Below, in pieces: positions 20,985-32,277 of a stretch of DNA of 64,000 nucleotides. The position numbers were made by a program, and so were the translations under genes. The notes beneath the pieces are model-generated. The model saw only the letters and a list, made by a program, of their open reading frames with translations. It had not been told where the DNA came from and ran no database searches. Each line of letters begins with the position of its first letter. The stretch's first letter is position 1. Source of the stretch: Zygaena filipendulae (taxonomy: Eukaryota > Arthropoda > Insecta > Lepidoptera > Zygaenidae); assembly GCA_907165275.2 (NCBI GenBank), contig OU015669.1, positions 332,501 to 396,500 on the forward strand. Direction: 5' to 3'.

Positions 20985-21889
20985 TAGGTTAGCTTCGCTT
21001 CGTCTCGCTACTCGCCGCTAGATGGCTGAAGAGTTTCTTTCATTTGAAAATTTCTTTCTTTTGGTACCCATAATAGGTACTCTTAAATTGCCGTAAATTG
21101 TTTTTAAGTTGTCGTAAAGTTGTCCCAACTTGTTCAATTCCGTTGTTCGGGTCGTGTGACAACTTCAAGGCACCGAGAAGTTTACACTGACCTGTAATTT
21201 ATTTTACGGCGAGTCGTAAAAATAGTTTTCGAATTAACTGGAGCGGCACACAGACCATTCAGTAGTAAAACACGTGTAAGCAATTAAACTTAAAACTGCA
21301 ACTTCACGGTGTTCCCCTGATCGTGTAGGCAGAACTGAAGGTTATCTTGTCTAGGACCGTTGAGGCTTCACTGGCAGCCGGTTGAGTTAGAGATAAAATC
21401 TTAAATAGGTAATTTTTGTGTTTATTTTTTATTATTATTTTATAAGCCTTTATGTATTAGTAGTACAATAGCACTATTCTTTTACAAATATCTTTTGTAC
21501 TTTCAGAGATATGACTCTTTAAAAGTTCAAGTTAGACAAGGAAAGCGCTAGTCCTATAGTGACGTCACTCGGCTGGTAGCGCCCTTCAACCGTTATACAA
21601 AATTCCGTTTTAGAAAGAGACAGACATAGTCAAAATTAAATAGTTTATTACTATTTTAGTTTTTTAAACAAATCTTTTGATTTTTCGCTTATGTTATGCT
21701 TATCCATTATATTTTCGATTGTAATTTTTGGAAATCAACATTCGACCACAGTGAAATAGCTTATTATTATTGAAGTGGATACTTCTATCGCCGTCTCTTC
21801 GCATTTATCTCTAGTAAGGTCTAAACTAGGTGGTGTAAATCACAAAAAAAAGGAATCAATGGCGGTACATTTTATAAAGATATTAGATT
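20985..21889. other. Intronic DNA, no gene seen
   Basis: Unique. One more TGACGTCA at 21560-21567 outside the MITE family. A 61-codon frame at 21775 runs into a Helitron end and is not credible. Confidence 0.4.
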
Positions 21890-21960
21890 ACGCCGCGGTT
21901 TTATCTGCCGGTTCTCGGAACTCCGAAATTCACGCGGGTGAAACCGCGGGGAGCAGCTAG
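21890..21960 (+). mobile_element. Helitron 3' end fragment
   Basis: CGCGGGTGAAACCGCG hairpin and CAGCTAG|T at 21957-21960. The 5' part is missing. Confidence 0.65.
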
Positions 21961-22138
21961 TATGGCTATCGTAATAATAACTTGGGTCCTGTTTAGCGCA
22001 ATAATGTCATAAGTGGCGAGCCAATTAGGATGCTAGGGCGTGCTGGAATTCGTACTCCAATAGTACAACATAATTTCATAATAATAATAACTAATTATCT
22101 TAAATGGGAATACCTAACATAATCTTATCTTCTTAATA

Positions 22139-22400
22139 TCTATAAATCACGTGTCACGTTGTTTGTCCGCGATGGACTCCGAAACTACTGAACGGATTTT
22201 GATAAAATTTTGTAACAATTCATGATATGGTCCAACTTAAAAGATAGGACAGTTTTTGTCCCGGAATTCCCGCGGGAACTCCGGCACTAATGCGGGGAAA
22301 AGCCAATCACCGTAAACTACTGTCAGGGGTACAATTTTTTTACCGGAATTCCCGCGGGAACTCCGAAATTACCGCGGATGAAATCGCGAGGGACAGCTAG
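22139..22400 (+). mobile_element. Helitron of the 'CACGTGTCACGTTGTTTGTC' subtype with doubled 3' module
   Basis: TCTATAAATCACGTGTCACG 5' end. Two successive TTCCCGCGGGAACTCCG modules, only the second ending in a hairpin and CTAG (22397-22400). Same subtype as 47139, 47336 and 57759. Confidence 0.7.
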
Positions 22401-22570
22401 TAGTTTTATATTTTCACGCATTAAAAACAAAATAACGTAGTAATGACATGACTGTTAAACTAATGGCTAGTATAGTATTATCTGTGGCAATATTATAAGG
22501 TATTTCATAAAAATCGGCGTTTTAGAACTTTACCTGTTTATATTTAAAATTTGGAAACTTTCGACAAACC

Positions 22571-22763
22571 AGCGGGGTTAGCCAAGTTGACATTCTACAA
22601 TCGTTGACGCATAGAAAACATAAGTAATGAATAAGCCAACCAAAACTCTAGTTTTCAAGTGGTCACGTGAAACTAGAGTTTTGATTGGCTGACCAAAGTT
22701 TTCTATTCTAGTTTTCTATGCGTTAGATAACGATTGTAGAATGTCAACTTGACTAACCCCGCT
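22571..22763. mobile_element. Fold-back MITE, 193 bp
   Basis: Arms of ~50 bp: AGCGGGGTTAGCCAAGTTGA... and its inverse ...CTTGACTAACCCCGCT, differing by one base and a small indel. Inside is a second inverted pair (CCAACCAAAACTCTAGTTTT / AAACTAGAGTTTTGATTGG), so the whole unit can fold on itself. No clear target duplication. Confidence 0.7.
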
Positions 22764-22881
22764 CTATATTATCTGTGCTCCGCTTATATTTAATAGATAC
22801 GTGTAGAGATACAGACTAATGACTATGTATGTAATAGAATGTACTGTATTCTATGTACTGTATTCTTGTTCTTGATTACAT

Positions 22882-23219
22882 AATGGGGATGTGGACTACT
22901 TTTGAAAATCAAAATTCTAATTAGTCCGTCAGTTAGAAAATAAAATAACAATAGACACGTATTTATTGCTTTTTCAAATAAATTAAAATATACAGAGATA
23001 AAGCGCATTAAAGTTTAGGGTGAGCGGGTCGTGACGTCACTAACCGCTAAAACCGCCATACAAACTGTCAGAATAGTGACGTCACGCGAAATTTCAACTC
23101 AATATATCGCCGTTATTTTTTGATTACGTAAAAAAAGAAAACATACGTGTCCAATATTTTTTTAATAATCAACAAGACTGACTAAAAAATAAAAAAAAAA
23201 TTAGTCAACATGCCCATTG
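22882..23219 (+). mobile_element. CRE-bearing MITE, copy C
   Basis: Right end 'ttagtcaacatgcccatt'. TGACGTCA at 23032-23039 and 23077-23084. Near-identical layout to copy A. Confidence 0.75.
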
Positions 23220-23621
23220 TCTATAATTATATTGTATTAAGTTATCACTTCTTATATGACAAAATCTTCGCATCGTATTAGAATCGGCAAGAAATCTAGA
23301 AGTGTCTATGCTTTCGCTGTAGTGACACTTTCGAACTTAGGTGTCTCGTTAAGGTAAAGAGCTCATACATTTCTGTACCAACTTCATATTGACAACATTT
23401 TGCTTGCGTTGCAACTTCATAATTCTCTTAAAAAATTTTTCGTAACGAGCCAATAAAGTTTTATTAGTAATACAAAGAGATAAACCTTTTGTAAGTTTGT
23501 ATGTTTCTAAGTTTGGATATAATGAGTAATATCTGGAACTACTGAACTGTTCCTAAAAAACATTTCACTGGTAGATAAAACTATAAGAATATAGTGTACT
23601 TTCATTCTAATTAATAGTTTA
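23220..23621. other. Intronic DNA, no gene seen
   Basis: Unique AT-rich sequence. Confidence 0.35.
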
Positions 23622-24097
23622 AATGCTAATATGATTTTGTTTGTTTGTTTCTTTGTTTTGTTTTTTATTATCACGCCTTAACTACTCAACTGATCATCAT
23701 GATTTTTTGCATACACGGGGTCAAGTTAATAAGCTAATAATTAAGTTACGGGATAATTAGTCTGTCAGTTAGGAAATAAAAAACAATAGACAGGTATTTT
23801 TGCTTTTTCAAATAAATGAAAATATAAAGAGATAACGCGCATTAATGTTTAGAGTGGGGGCTCGTGACGTCACTAACCGCTATAAGCCGCCACACAAACT
23901 ACACCGGTTAGTGACGTTGCATTGCGAAATTTCAACTCAATGTACCGCCGTTATTTTTTGATTATGTAAAAAAAGAAAAAATATCTGTGCAATATTTTTT
24001 ATTAATATAAAAGACGGACTAAAAAAATATTTAGTCAACATGCCAATTGCGAAATTCCCGCGGGAACTCCGAAATTAACCCGACGAGAGACAGCTAG
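23622..24097 (+). mobile_element. Helitron interrupted by MITE copy D
   Basis: 5' part 'tttgtttgtttctttg...cttaactactcaactgatcatcatg...gcatacacggggtca'. 3' part 'gaaattcccgcgggaactccgaaatt...CAGCTAG' (24094-24097). About 50 bp of body is missing at the junction. Confidence 0.65.
23745..24048 (+). mobile_element. CRE-bearing MITE, copy D (nested)
   Basis: TGACGTCA at 23865-23872. The second site has decayed to TGACGTTG. Right end 'ttagtcaacatgccaatt'. Confidence 0.65.
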
Positions 24098-24225
24098 TCC
24101 TCATCTGTGGGAAAGCCTAGGACATGAGTTACTATGTCTAGTTGTAAGTTTACTTATTCTGTAACTATGTCCCAACTTGTGTCTGTTTTTTCTCCAATAA
24201 ATAAAAAAATAAATAAATCTCGTAC
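24098..24225 (+). repeat. Probable LINE 3' end
   Basis: 'gttgtaagtttacttattctg...gtctgttttttctccaataaataaaaaaataaataaat': a retroposon-like CAATAAA plus A-rich tail. Family not identified. Confidence 0.4.
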
Positions 24226-24510
24226 TAAAAAAAGTTATGCAGCCAGCAGCGTTGCCGTCACCTGTGCCGGTAGTCCGGTAGTCCCGGCGCTGCCGCCCGG
24301 CGGTACGTTGTTTTTACGAGGGCAACATTGTAGGTAGGACGCGTCGGGTAATTTTTACGAGCCGTTTATGTGCACTCCCCTTAATATTGCGTGTCCAATG
24401 CTCTATATTATCCTCTGAATGTTTATTATAATTTAAAAGGCACTAAAAAATTATGTACTAAATATAGGTATATTAGATAAATCAACACCAAGAGAGGTTT
24501 TTAGAAAAAA
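24226..24510. other. Intronic DNA with a short GC-rich island
   Basis: 24236-24345 is strongly GC-rich and CpG-rich (CCCGGCGCTGCCGCCCGGCGG). It has no convincing open frame. Confidence 0.35.
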
Positions 24511-24690
24511 CACGTTTATTAGTTTGTGAGTTTGTGACGTTGTAGAAGGTTATCTATGGATCTACTGAAGCGATTTTGAAAATTCGGTCACTTATAAAAA
24601 GCTACGGTATACGGTATACCTGAATCCAGAGTGATATAGGGCACGTTTTATCCCGGAATCCCCACGGAAACTCCGAAATTATCTTCGGCT
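24511..24690 (+). mobile_element. Helitron fragment without 3' end
   Basis: 'gtttgtgagtttgtgacgttgtagaaggtt...gatctactgaagcgattttg', then TCCCGGAATCCCCACGG. It stops before the hairpin. Confidence 0.55.
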
Positions 24691-25471
24691 ATGTTAGTCA
24701 GTTTTTTTAACAGATTTGTAACTTTAAATCATGAATAAGAACATAATATCTTCATATAAAAGTAAGGTTACAAGAGGTCAGTTGCAGTTTATCCCGTGTT
24801 ATAAAATTGATAGGTACAGTTTTTTCTATAGACACTATTTTTCATAATAATATGATCACAAAGAAAAAAATATAAGTACTAAGTTAACACTTAAAATATC
24901 ATGGACTACGTACTTATGCTATTAAGCATGTAAGGTAAGATTTCGAAAAAATACTACAAAACCATTGGAATATGACTAAATTATAACCAGGATCCGAAAT
25001 ACCATAACTACTTGTTAGATTTGGAGAAGTAGTGGTGAGTCAGTGAGATACTGCTGATAGAAATCATTAAAAACTTCTCGTGGAAATATTTTAAGATGCC
25101 TATCATTTCTGTGGTTTAATTTGAAAATGTGCGTAATAAACTATAACTAAGTGATTCATTCGTTTTTCTATGAATTCTAATTTATACTAATTCGAAGAGT
25201 AGGTACCAGCGCAAGTAAAAACTATGCCTATTATAATATTGTGGTTCAATGAATTTTTTTTCGTAGTATTTTATCTTGATTAACATCTTTTTTCTTAGTA
25301 AATCTATACATGAGTATAAATTTAAATTAGGTATATACTAGCTATTGCCTACGGTTGCATCCGGAATTTGTGTCCAAAACAGAATATTTGGTATTATCTA
25401 GGAACAATTTCTATGACTGATATCCAGTATGTACGATGTCATACAGCGTTTTTCTTTAACGGTGTTGCAAA
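24691..25471. other. Intronic DNA, no gene seen
   Basis: Mostly unique. A minus-strand Helitron scrap at 25338-25400 (CTAGCTATTGCC). Confidence 0.35.
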
Positions 25472-25668
25472 TCCCTACTAATATTAAAAACGTCAAAGTA
25501 ACACTGTCTGTATGTTTGTATGTTACGCTTTCTAGCCTAGACGGCTCAACCGCTCAACCGATCGTTATGAAATTTGGCATACACGTTGTCAGGGGTACAG
25601 AGGAGGAAATAGAGTACTTTTTATCCTGGAATTCTTGCGAGAACTCCGAAATTAACGCCTGGAACAGT
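25472..25668 (+). mobile_element. Helitron copy, 3' end eroded
   Basis: 5' TCCCTACTAATATTAAAAACG after a host A. GTTGTCAGGGGTACAGAGG body. Ends at 'ccgaaattaacgcctggaacag' without a hairpin. Confidence 0.65.
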
Positions 25669-25726
25669 TCCAATCACAGAAACGGTTGGAACCGTTTTGA
25701 GACTTATAGGGAGTAAATTAGGCTAA

Positions 25727-25785
25727 TGTGGAGTTACTGCGGGAATTCCGAAACTCACGCGCGTGAAACCGCGGGGCACAGATAG
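25727..25785 (+). mobile_element. Helitron 3' end
   Basis: TGCGGGAATTCCG, hairpin CGCGCGTGAAACCGCGG, end CAGATAG|T. Confidence 0.6.
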
Positions 25786-26168
25786 TGAATCCAATGAAAT
25801 TTTTGTTTAATTACCTTGTACCAATTACCTGCAACGTTTTGTTCATGCAAACATGTGTGATTGTACACAGTACATGCCTTCAGTTGGTTAGTTATGAGTA
25901 TCAACAAGTCGTTCAAACACAGAAGCATGGTACAATATGCGTAAGCGCAGCTTTGTACATAGATAATAGGCACACAATTTAAACTAGGCCACTACAACAA
26001 CAGCTGTTTTACTACAATGGCATCGTAAAAAGGATTGCGTGACCTGTAAACTTCAGCGCACACCTGACGAAATCTCAAGTACTAGGTATGTTTTATTACT
26101 TTACGTCTCGTCCATTTTATCAATTTCCATCTGTAGGCTAGGCTTACTAACCTAGCTGTGCGTTTCAG
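25786..26168. other. Intronic DNA, no gene seen
   Basis: Unique. Overlapping 65-72-codon frames on both strands (25755-25982) show no motif. Confidence 0.35.
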
Positions 26169-26491
26169 AATGGGCTAAGTTACTAATTTTTGGTTTTAGT
26201 CCATCTTGTAGATTAATAATAAATATTGGACAAGTACTTTTCCTTTTTTACATAATCAAAAAATAATGGCGATACACTGAGTTGAAATTCCGTGTGACGT
26301 CACACCTAGGTACACTCTACACTAAGTTACGACGTCGTGACCTCCCGACTCCTAAACATTAATGCGTTTTATCGAAGTATTTTTTCAATAAATAATTAAA
26401 AAAATACGTGCATTCTATCATTTTATTACTAACTGACGGACTAAATAGAATTTCGATTTTTATACCTTGACACCTTGTCATTATGCCCATT
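26169..26491 (-). mobile_element. CRE-bearing MITE, copy E (reverse)
   Basis: Ends AATGGGCTAAGTTACT / TTATGCCCATT. TGACGTCA at 26295-26302. The second site has decayed (TACGACGTCGTGA). Confidence 0.7.
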
Positions 26492-26764
26492 CAAAAGTTC
26501 CGCTTTCTTTTCTACATATTTTTATTTAAAAAAATATTTACCTTAGTGGCCAAAGCACAGAGTAATAACAAATACACATAGAAAAATAAATGGTGGTCCA
26601 AACTCTACTTACTTACCCAGTTTGGAACTGTTGATTTTATATTGTAGGCAAACTGTGAATTGCTGTCTTTGTGTTGATCATTTTAATTTTCTTGTTACAG
26701 GTATGCGTTACATCCGAGTATTCCTATATATCGTTACGTAAGTCGTTAAGATCACGTTTTGGTT

Positions 26765-26901
26765 AAAAAAAAAACCTTACAGAGGTTTCCTTGCCTCTAG
26801 CAACAAGGCCGCCTTTTGCTCTGTATTTATTTTTTTATCTGTTTTAGTTTTTATTTTCTCTTCTGGGGCAATAAAGCATATTTGATTTGATTTGATTTGA
26901 G
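26765..26901 (+). repeat. LINE/SINE 3' end with (TTTGA)n tail
   Basis: 'caacaaggccgccttttgctctgtatttatttttttatctg...ggggcaataaagcatatttgatttgatttgattt': the classic lepidopteran LINE 3'UTR pattern with a pentamer tail. Confidence 0.6.
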
Positions 26902-27015
26902 GTTTCCCAGAAGAAAACATATTTAGTGATGAACGTGTATGGTAAAGTTTAACAATAGTATCGTCCTGTAACAGGCTGTCTCGTAGCTTGTATCTGTTCA
27001 TACATTTGTATTCAA

Positions 27016-27075
27016 CTAGCTTTACCTCGCGGTTTCACCTGGAATTCCCTCGGAAACACCGAACTTAATGCCGTT
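27016..27075 (-). mobile_element. Helitron 3' fragment
   Basis: CTAG at 27019-27016, CGCGGTTTCACC half hairpin, TTCCCTCGGAAAC. Confidence 0.5.
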
Positions 27076-27492
27076 CAGTGTCATAGAACCATGTAAAAGT
27101 ATATCTCCATACAAACTTTGAACACCCAGTTCGCAATTTAAGCATAGAACGGCATTCAGTGATGCGAGTCATGAGTGTGGTGGAACCACATTACGATTTA
27201 CGACGTCTCTTGGATCTGAGGCAATTTTTTACCTACTTCAATTTTAAGTTATTTATTTAATTATATATCGCTATAAGTGTACCTATCTACGATTAGGGGT
27301 AGAATTTTGAAAACTCTTGTGCCTAAGGTTCTAGAGTTTGCGGTTTTTTTATGAGTTATGTAGTTTTTTTATAGTATATATGTAGGTATGTGAGTTTTAT
27401 ATATAGGTACGAGTAGGTATCGTGTTATTGTTCTACTTTCTACTTCTAAACTACCTTGAAATACTTCCAGTTTAAAGTGCCTTTATTAACTA
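27076..27492. other. Intronic DNA, no gene seen
   Basis: Unique AT-rich sequence. Confidence 0.35.
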
Positions 27493-27738
27493 CTATAGCT
27501 GTCACGCGTGGTTTCACCCGCGATAATTTCGAAGTTCCCGCGGAATTGTTCCATACAAACTTTGCAACCCCTTTTCATTGCCTTAGGGGTTGAATTTTCA
27601 AAAATCCTTTCTTATAGTATGCCTACGTCATACAACGAACACACCCTCCAAGTTTCAGATCTCTAGGATCAGCGGTTAAGGCTGTACGTTGATCCGTCAG
27701 TCAGTCATTCATGACAAAGCATTTTATAATATGTATAG
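27493..27738 (-). mobile_element. Helitron, 'CCCCTTTTCATTGCC' subtype
   Basis: Hairpin CGCGTGGTTTCACCCGCG at the left. The body 'tttgcaaccccttttcattgccttaggggttgaa...ggatcagcggttaaggctgtacgttgatcc' is shared only with 58180-58419. Confidence 0.65.
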
Positions 27739-27744
27739 GTATAA

Positions 27745-27903
27745 CTAGCTTTCCCCCACGGCTTCACCCGCGGTAATTTTGGAGTTCTCGCGGGAATTCC
27801 AAAAATAAATATAAATCTTCCTCATGAATCACTCTATAAAATGTGAAATCCGCATGAAAATTCGTTGCGTAGTTTTGAAGACCTAAGGATACCAACATAA
27901 AGC
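27745..27903 (-). mobile_element. Helitron, 'CTTCCTCATGAATCACTCTA' subtype
   Basis: CTAG at 27748-27745, hairpin CCACGGCTTCACCCGCGG. It sits head-to-tail behind the previous copy with a 6-bp gap. Confidence 0.65.
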
Positions 27904-28342
27904 CTTATTGTAGTGAGATGAAATATTTAACTTGGTCAGACTCCACAAAGATCTTGATTACCTACTGATATTATGTAAACAAAACTTCGATAAAGTCACA
28001 ATCTAATTAAAATGGCCCAGTTATTTTCTTAGACGGGGAAATTCATTGATATTATAGAAATATAGACAATGGAAATTCACTCAGTATTTTAGTAGCGTTC
28101 CCAATCCTTTAACGGTCAAAGCGTGACTGTCGCTATTAAGGCTGTATTACATGCAAATGAGAATGTTCTTTGTGGAGGTAAATTAGATTGGGGAGTCTGA
28201 AGGCGCCTCGAGAGAGGAATGCCGGCCATTTTGGAAAATATACCGCCTGTAAAATTTATATTTACACGACAATATCTATACAATTAATATTAATGGGTAC
28301 TGTAACAATGCTCAGTTCCAACTTTGACGTCATTGATTTATG
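27904..28342. other. Intronic DNA, no gene seen
   Basis: Unique. TGACGTCA at 28325-28332, just before the minisatellite. Confidence 0.35.
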
Positions 28343-28492
28343 TTGGACCATTTGCGAATTGGACCATTTGCGAATTGGACGATTTGCGAATTGGACCATT
28401 TGCGAATTGGACGATTTGCGAATTGGACCATTTGCGAATTGGACGATTTGCGAATTGGAGGATTGGACCATTTGCGAATTGGACGAAATGCG
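28343..28492. repeat. 16-bp minisatellite, ~9.5 units
   Basis: The unit is TTGGACCATTTGCGAA. After the first two units, copies alternate regularly between ...GGACC... and ...GGACG..., giving a 32-bp higher-order period. One unit is truncated at ~28455-28463 (TTGGAGGA). Since 16 is not a multiple of 3, all frames stay open for part of the array and give false open frames on both strands. Confidence 0.9.
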
Positions 28493-30962
28493 CCTGAACG
28501 GTTTAAAGATATTATCGTTTTGATAATTCCACTTCAATGAAAATGACAACTCAGCGTTGTCTGTTACTTGTAACAGGTAACGCGCCTCTTTAGGGGTGTC
28601 ACAAGATGTACTAATTATGTATTTATCCGAATCCTAACTATGCAAATGTATAGAAATGTTTTGTAGATAGAATATAATATGTATTTTATAACATAATTAA
28701 ATACATGAAAAAGCGGGGGTCGTGAGATATTATTTCATGCTAAAGGTGTCGTGTCATGAAAAAGATGGAAAAACACTGGTCTACAGCCTTTAATCAGTTT
28801 CATGACTTGGATGGTTCTAGACAATTCGTATTTGGAATGTTAATTCAACTCAAGAAGCTTAATACACATCATTCAAAAACCGCGTATCCGTGCCACTTAT
28901 TCTATCTAAACCAACAACGCGCATATTTTATTATTTCTACGTCTATTCTCACAAGACATACATACATTATAGAGGCTTTTTACAAACGGCACATTATTTA
29001 CGGTACTGAGAAAGGCTCGGCGCGTGTCAAATCAAATATTTTGAGAAGGGTGTGTGTTTGGTTCTATTGTGTGAGCTAACGCTATGACGACGCGCGAGAT
29101 GGTACGTTATCCGACCAATCAATAGGATTTTTATTTAGTCAGTGTGGTTTTGTCTGTGTATTTTGTTAGTTCATAAATGTAATAAGTATTGTATAATGTA
29201 CTGTACACAAACGGTAGTTTTTTTACGGTTGTCTTACTGAAATACCCACAAATTAAGTATCCAAAAATAATACAAAAAGGGGGCATTGAAGAATTTGCAC
29301 TCATAACTCTATGACAGGAGCGAATTTAGAATGCATTGTATTTTTGTCATTTCGTAATATTCAAGCTCACGTCTGTTTCTCAGAAGGGTTGGCAGAGACT
29401 ATAGACTTCTACGTTTTGCTAATATAATTGCACATTACCTTATTAAAGTTTTTATCTATCGCAACATCCGTCGCTTCTTATTGCTCTTAATGTTTGCCTT
29501 TCTGCGGACTCCTATTATAACTTGATCTTAATACAACAATACGGGCGTATTCTTCTATCTTTTGACCCATTATCTCGTATAATGTCAATTCAATTCAATA
29601 TTCTCTCTGTTTTCTTTTATCTAATCTTTCCAAACGACTGAACCATCCTCTCTCCATTTGTAATTGATTATTTTGATTTAGTAGTAAGTAGGTAGGTATA
29701 TCTTAAAAGTATTATAGATGGTAGTAGGTACCTACATTTCTGTTGTTTTCTTTCATTTTTCTCTACACTGAAGCTTGTCGTGATCGCATAACCCAGTTTC
29801 CACCAGGTGCAACGTTTCTTGCCTAATCAAACAAAACCTCAAAAAATCTGATGTGGGTTTCACATAACATTGTCCGACAAAGTGGCATCGTATTTCAACC
29901 CCGCATTGTTTGCGGGCTCCTCTCAGGCTCTTGAGTGGACGAAATCAAACACTCGAGTGACCCCACTAGATGGCGCCGTTTGCTGAAAGCCGCAGAGCTT
30001 GATTCAGTAACTCCAGTACGTTAGCCTCGTCAGTGCATCTGAGCGAGATAGAGGATGTGCTCGGTATGGTGCTGTTGCTGTCTATCAGTTTGTAGAGTCA
30101 CAGTATGTATTCAGATGATGTTTGATTGAGTTGGGTATATTCTTGTACCCAGTTGCTATGTTGAGTATTCAAATGAAACGAATATCGTATTTCAACACTT
30201 TTATGACGTGTATTTAAATGTGCAATGGATTTTTCAGTCTGATATTTTATACCAAAAGATAGGCCTGAAAGATGGCCTAGGATATGAAAGAATGATAAAA
30301 TGTACAAGTAATTTATATAATTATTTCGCAACTATCAATTCAATTTATATTAAATACAATATTATGTATCTCCAAATTTCTACGCAACATTTTATTCAAA
30401 TCAATAAGACCAGTAGAGCATTGTTGACTAACAAACTTCCAAACTTCTTTGTATAGTAATACATATTTTTCTTCGTATTTGTATGTTGAAGTTTTACATA
30501 TTATGTTCATCTCATATTAAGTACATAATACAACGAAATCTCCAGCAACAATAATATTGTAGGAGACTCTCGATGCAATTGCTATTTACATAATTTTACA
30601 CATTTATATCTATATAGCTATAAATCTCCAGATACGAGACGCAAATGCAGCTATTACTCACAGATAAACCAAGTTGAGTTCTGTTTGTAGGCGTGCGTCG
30701 AACGCGGAAGGATCTGCGTGTCGGACGAACTGAACACGTGCGCGCGCGCATGAGACCTTTTGTCCATAAGTGGACCATGTGCCGGGTTTCTAATGCCATT
30801 TTAGGGTATGATATTATGTACTGAGTAGTTAAGTACGTATCGTGATTTTTATTATGTTTAAAACTGCCGTGTCTCACCCTCTTTTGATTTTTGAAAATTT
30901 ATCACGTAAGTATATATATACATATCCTACTTTTTGTGAATTTGTTGTCTTTATTTTATTTA
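28493..30962. other. Intronic DNA, mostly unique, no convincing gene
   Basis: The longest ATG-started frame is 28756-29079 (107 codons), which has no recognisable domain or splice context and is rejected. 29860-30070 is a GC-richer island with 'CTAGATGGCGCCGTTTG'. 30660-30790 is another, with (GC)n CACGTGCGCGCGCGCATG. No repeats recognised. Confidence 0.4.
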
Positions 30963-31452
30963 CTAGCTATACTAGGCGGCTCCGCGCTGTTTTAGCCGCG
31001 TTAATTTCAAGATTTGGGTATTTTCCGCGGTATTAAAATCCAAATTGTAATTAGTCCGTCAGTTAGAAAATAATAAAATAAATAATAGACACGTATTTTT
31101 TGCTTTTTCAAATTAATGAAAATAATCATAGATAAAGCGCATTAAAGTTTAGTGTCCCCGGACTCGTGACGTCATTGTCACAAACTGCACCGGATAGTGA
31201 CGTCACCCGAAATTTCAACTCAATGTATCGCCGTTATTTTTTGATTAGGTACCTACGTAAAAAAAGAAAGAAATGCGTGTCCATTTTTTTATTATCTACA
31301 CGACGGACTAAAAAAAATATGTAGTCAAGTAGTCAATTACTTACCCCATGTCCTATGTACCATACATGATGTTCGGTTGAATAGTTAGACGTGAAAGTGT
31401 AACAAACAAACAAATGAACAAACTCACATTCGCATTTTAATATTAATTTGGA
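30963..31452 (-). mobile_element. Helitron interrupted by MITE copy F
   Basis: CTAG at 30966-30963 with 'GCCGCG' remains of the hairpin on the left. 'ggttgaatagttagacgtgaaagtgtaacaaacaaac...cacattcgcattttaatattaatttgga' (5' end) on the right. Confidence 0.6.
31029..31340 (+). mobile_element. CRE-bearing MITE, copy F (nested)
   Basis: TGACGTCA at 31167-31174 and 31198-31205, closer together than in other copies because of a deletion. Right end 'gtagtcaagtagtcaatt'. Confidence 0.7.
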
Positions 31453-31689
31453 TTTTATTTACATGCGCTTAATACGATTGTACCTATAATTTTGGCTCTG
31501 TTATATTTAAGTGTCAGTTTTTCTTTTTTGCAAAGTTTTCTGGTCAAAATGGATTAATTTTCGGCACCATTTTGGTGTTGGAGCTGCAATTTTGAACAAA
31601 CTACATGGGTACATTGATTTTTAAGGGGATTTTCAGTACTTTCGGATTGATAAGTACATGTAAAATTAAAATTTAAATAATTTGCCCTA
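31453..31689. other. Intronic DNA, nothing recognised
   Basis: Unique AT-rich sequence. Confidence 0.35.
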
Positions 31690-31860
31690 GTTAATGGCAA
31701 CCGCCGACTGTCCGGAAGCTAAGCGGTTGCGGTGCGGCGACCGGGGTTCGATTCCGGCTGTAAATTGAGAACACGGACTCGTGTTCCGTGCTAAATCTAT
31801 TTGCGGGCGTCGGTAATCGATAGTGCACGTACCAATGTGTACAACACTAGTTTGGCTTTG
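31690..31860 (+). repeat. tRNA-derived SINE-like segment
   Basis: 'ccggaagctaagcggttgcggtgcggcgaccggggttcgattccggctg' has a perfect B box (GGTTCGATTCC, 31745-31755) with a GC-rich head. The 3' part 'gtgttccgtgctaaat' is unclassified. It is not a functional tRNA, as no cloverleaf is evident. Confidence 0.5.
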
Positions 31861-31992
31861 AGTTGTTCAAATTAAGTTTTCATATCATATAATATCTTTT
31901 TAATATAAAACTGCACGTCTAATTAGTTTTTTCTTTGTCCACAGTCTTTTAAACTATAAAATATTATAAAGATTTGATTTTTTTATTTGTTA

Positions 31993-32052
31993 TTACGGAA
32001 TACCAAAGGGAACACCGAAATTACCGAGAGTGAAACCGTGGGGGATCGATTG
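31993..32052 (+). mobile_element. Helitron 3' fragment
   Basis: 'ccgaaattaccgagagtgaaaccgtgggggatcgattgg', hairpin and CTAG both drifted. Confidence 0.45.
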
Positions 32053-32109
32053 GTAAATCTATAAATATAAATAAAACTAAAGTAAGTAGTTTAGTAACTA
32101 AAGCTTTTT

Positions 32110-32262
32110 ACTAAATGCATATGAAAGTAGGTATATACCTTTACGGAACTTACATAAAAAAATGAATTTTCAAATTTTTTCTCTGTCTGTCTGTCTGTCT
32201 GTTCCGGCTAATCCTGCGGAAATTCCGAAATTCGCGCGGCTGAAAACGCGGGTCACAGCTAG
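32110..32262 (+). mobile_element. Helitron with (CTGT)5 body
   Basis: CTGTCTGTCTGTCTGTCTGT (32180-32200) then TGCGGAAATTCCG, hairpin CGCGCGGCTGAAAACGCG and CAGCTAG|T ending at 32262. Confidence 0.65.
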
Positions 32263-32277
32263 TACCTAATATAAGTG

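Noticed and set aside
26701..26737. A 37-nt micro-exon candidate with a good acceptor (TTCTTGTTACAG) and donor (GTAAGT).
   Set aside because: It starts MRYIRVFLYIV when read from its own ATG, but its length is not a multiple of 3. It cannot join exon 11988 to 63970 without breaking the frame, nor act as an alternative first exon in the right phase. Kept only as a possible poison exon.
28188..28549. Open frames with repeating FANWTICELD-like peptides on both strands.
   Set aside because: They are produced by the 16-bp minisatellite, whose period rotates through all frames.
28756..29079. 107-codon ATG open frame.
   Set aside because: No recognisable domain, no splice or promoter context, ordinary AT-rich composition. 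Consistent with chance in 64 kb.
31690..31860. Possible tRNA gene, from a perfect B box.
   Set aside because: No A box at the right distance and no cloverleaf could be drawn. A SINE remnant is more likely.
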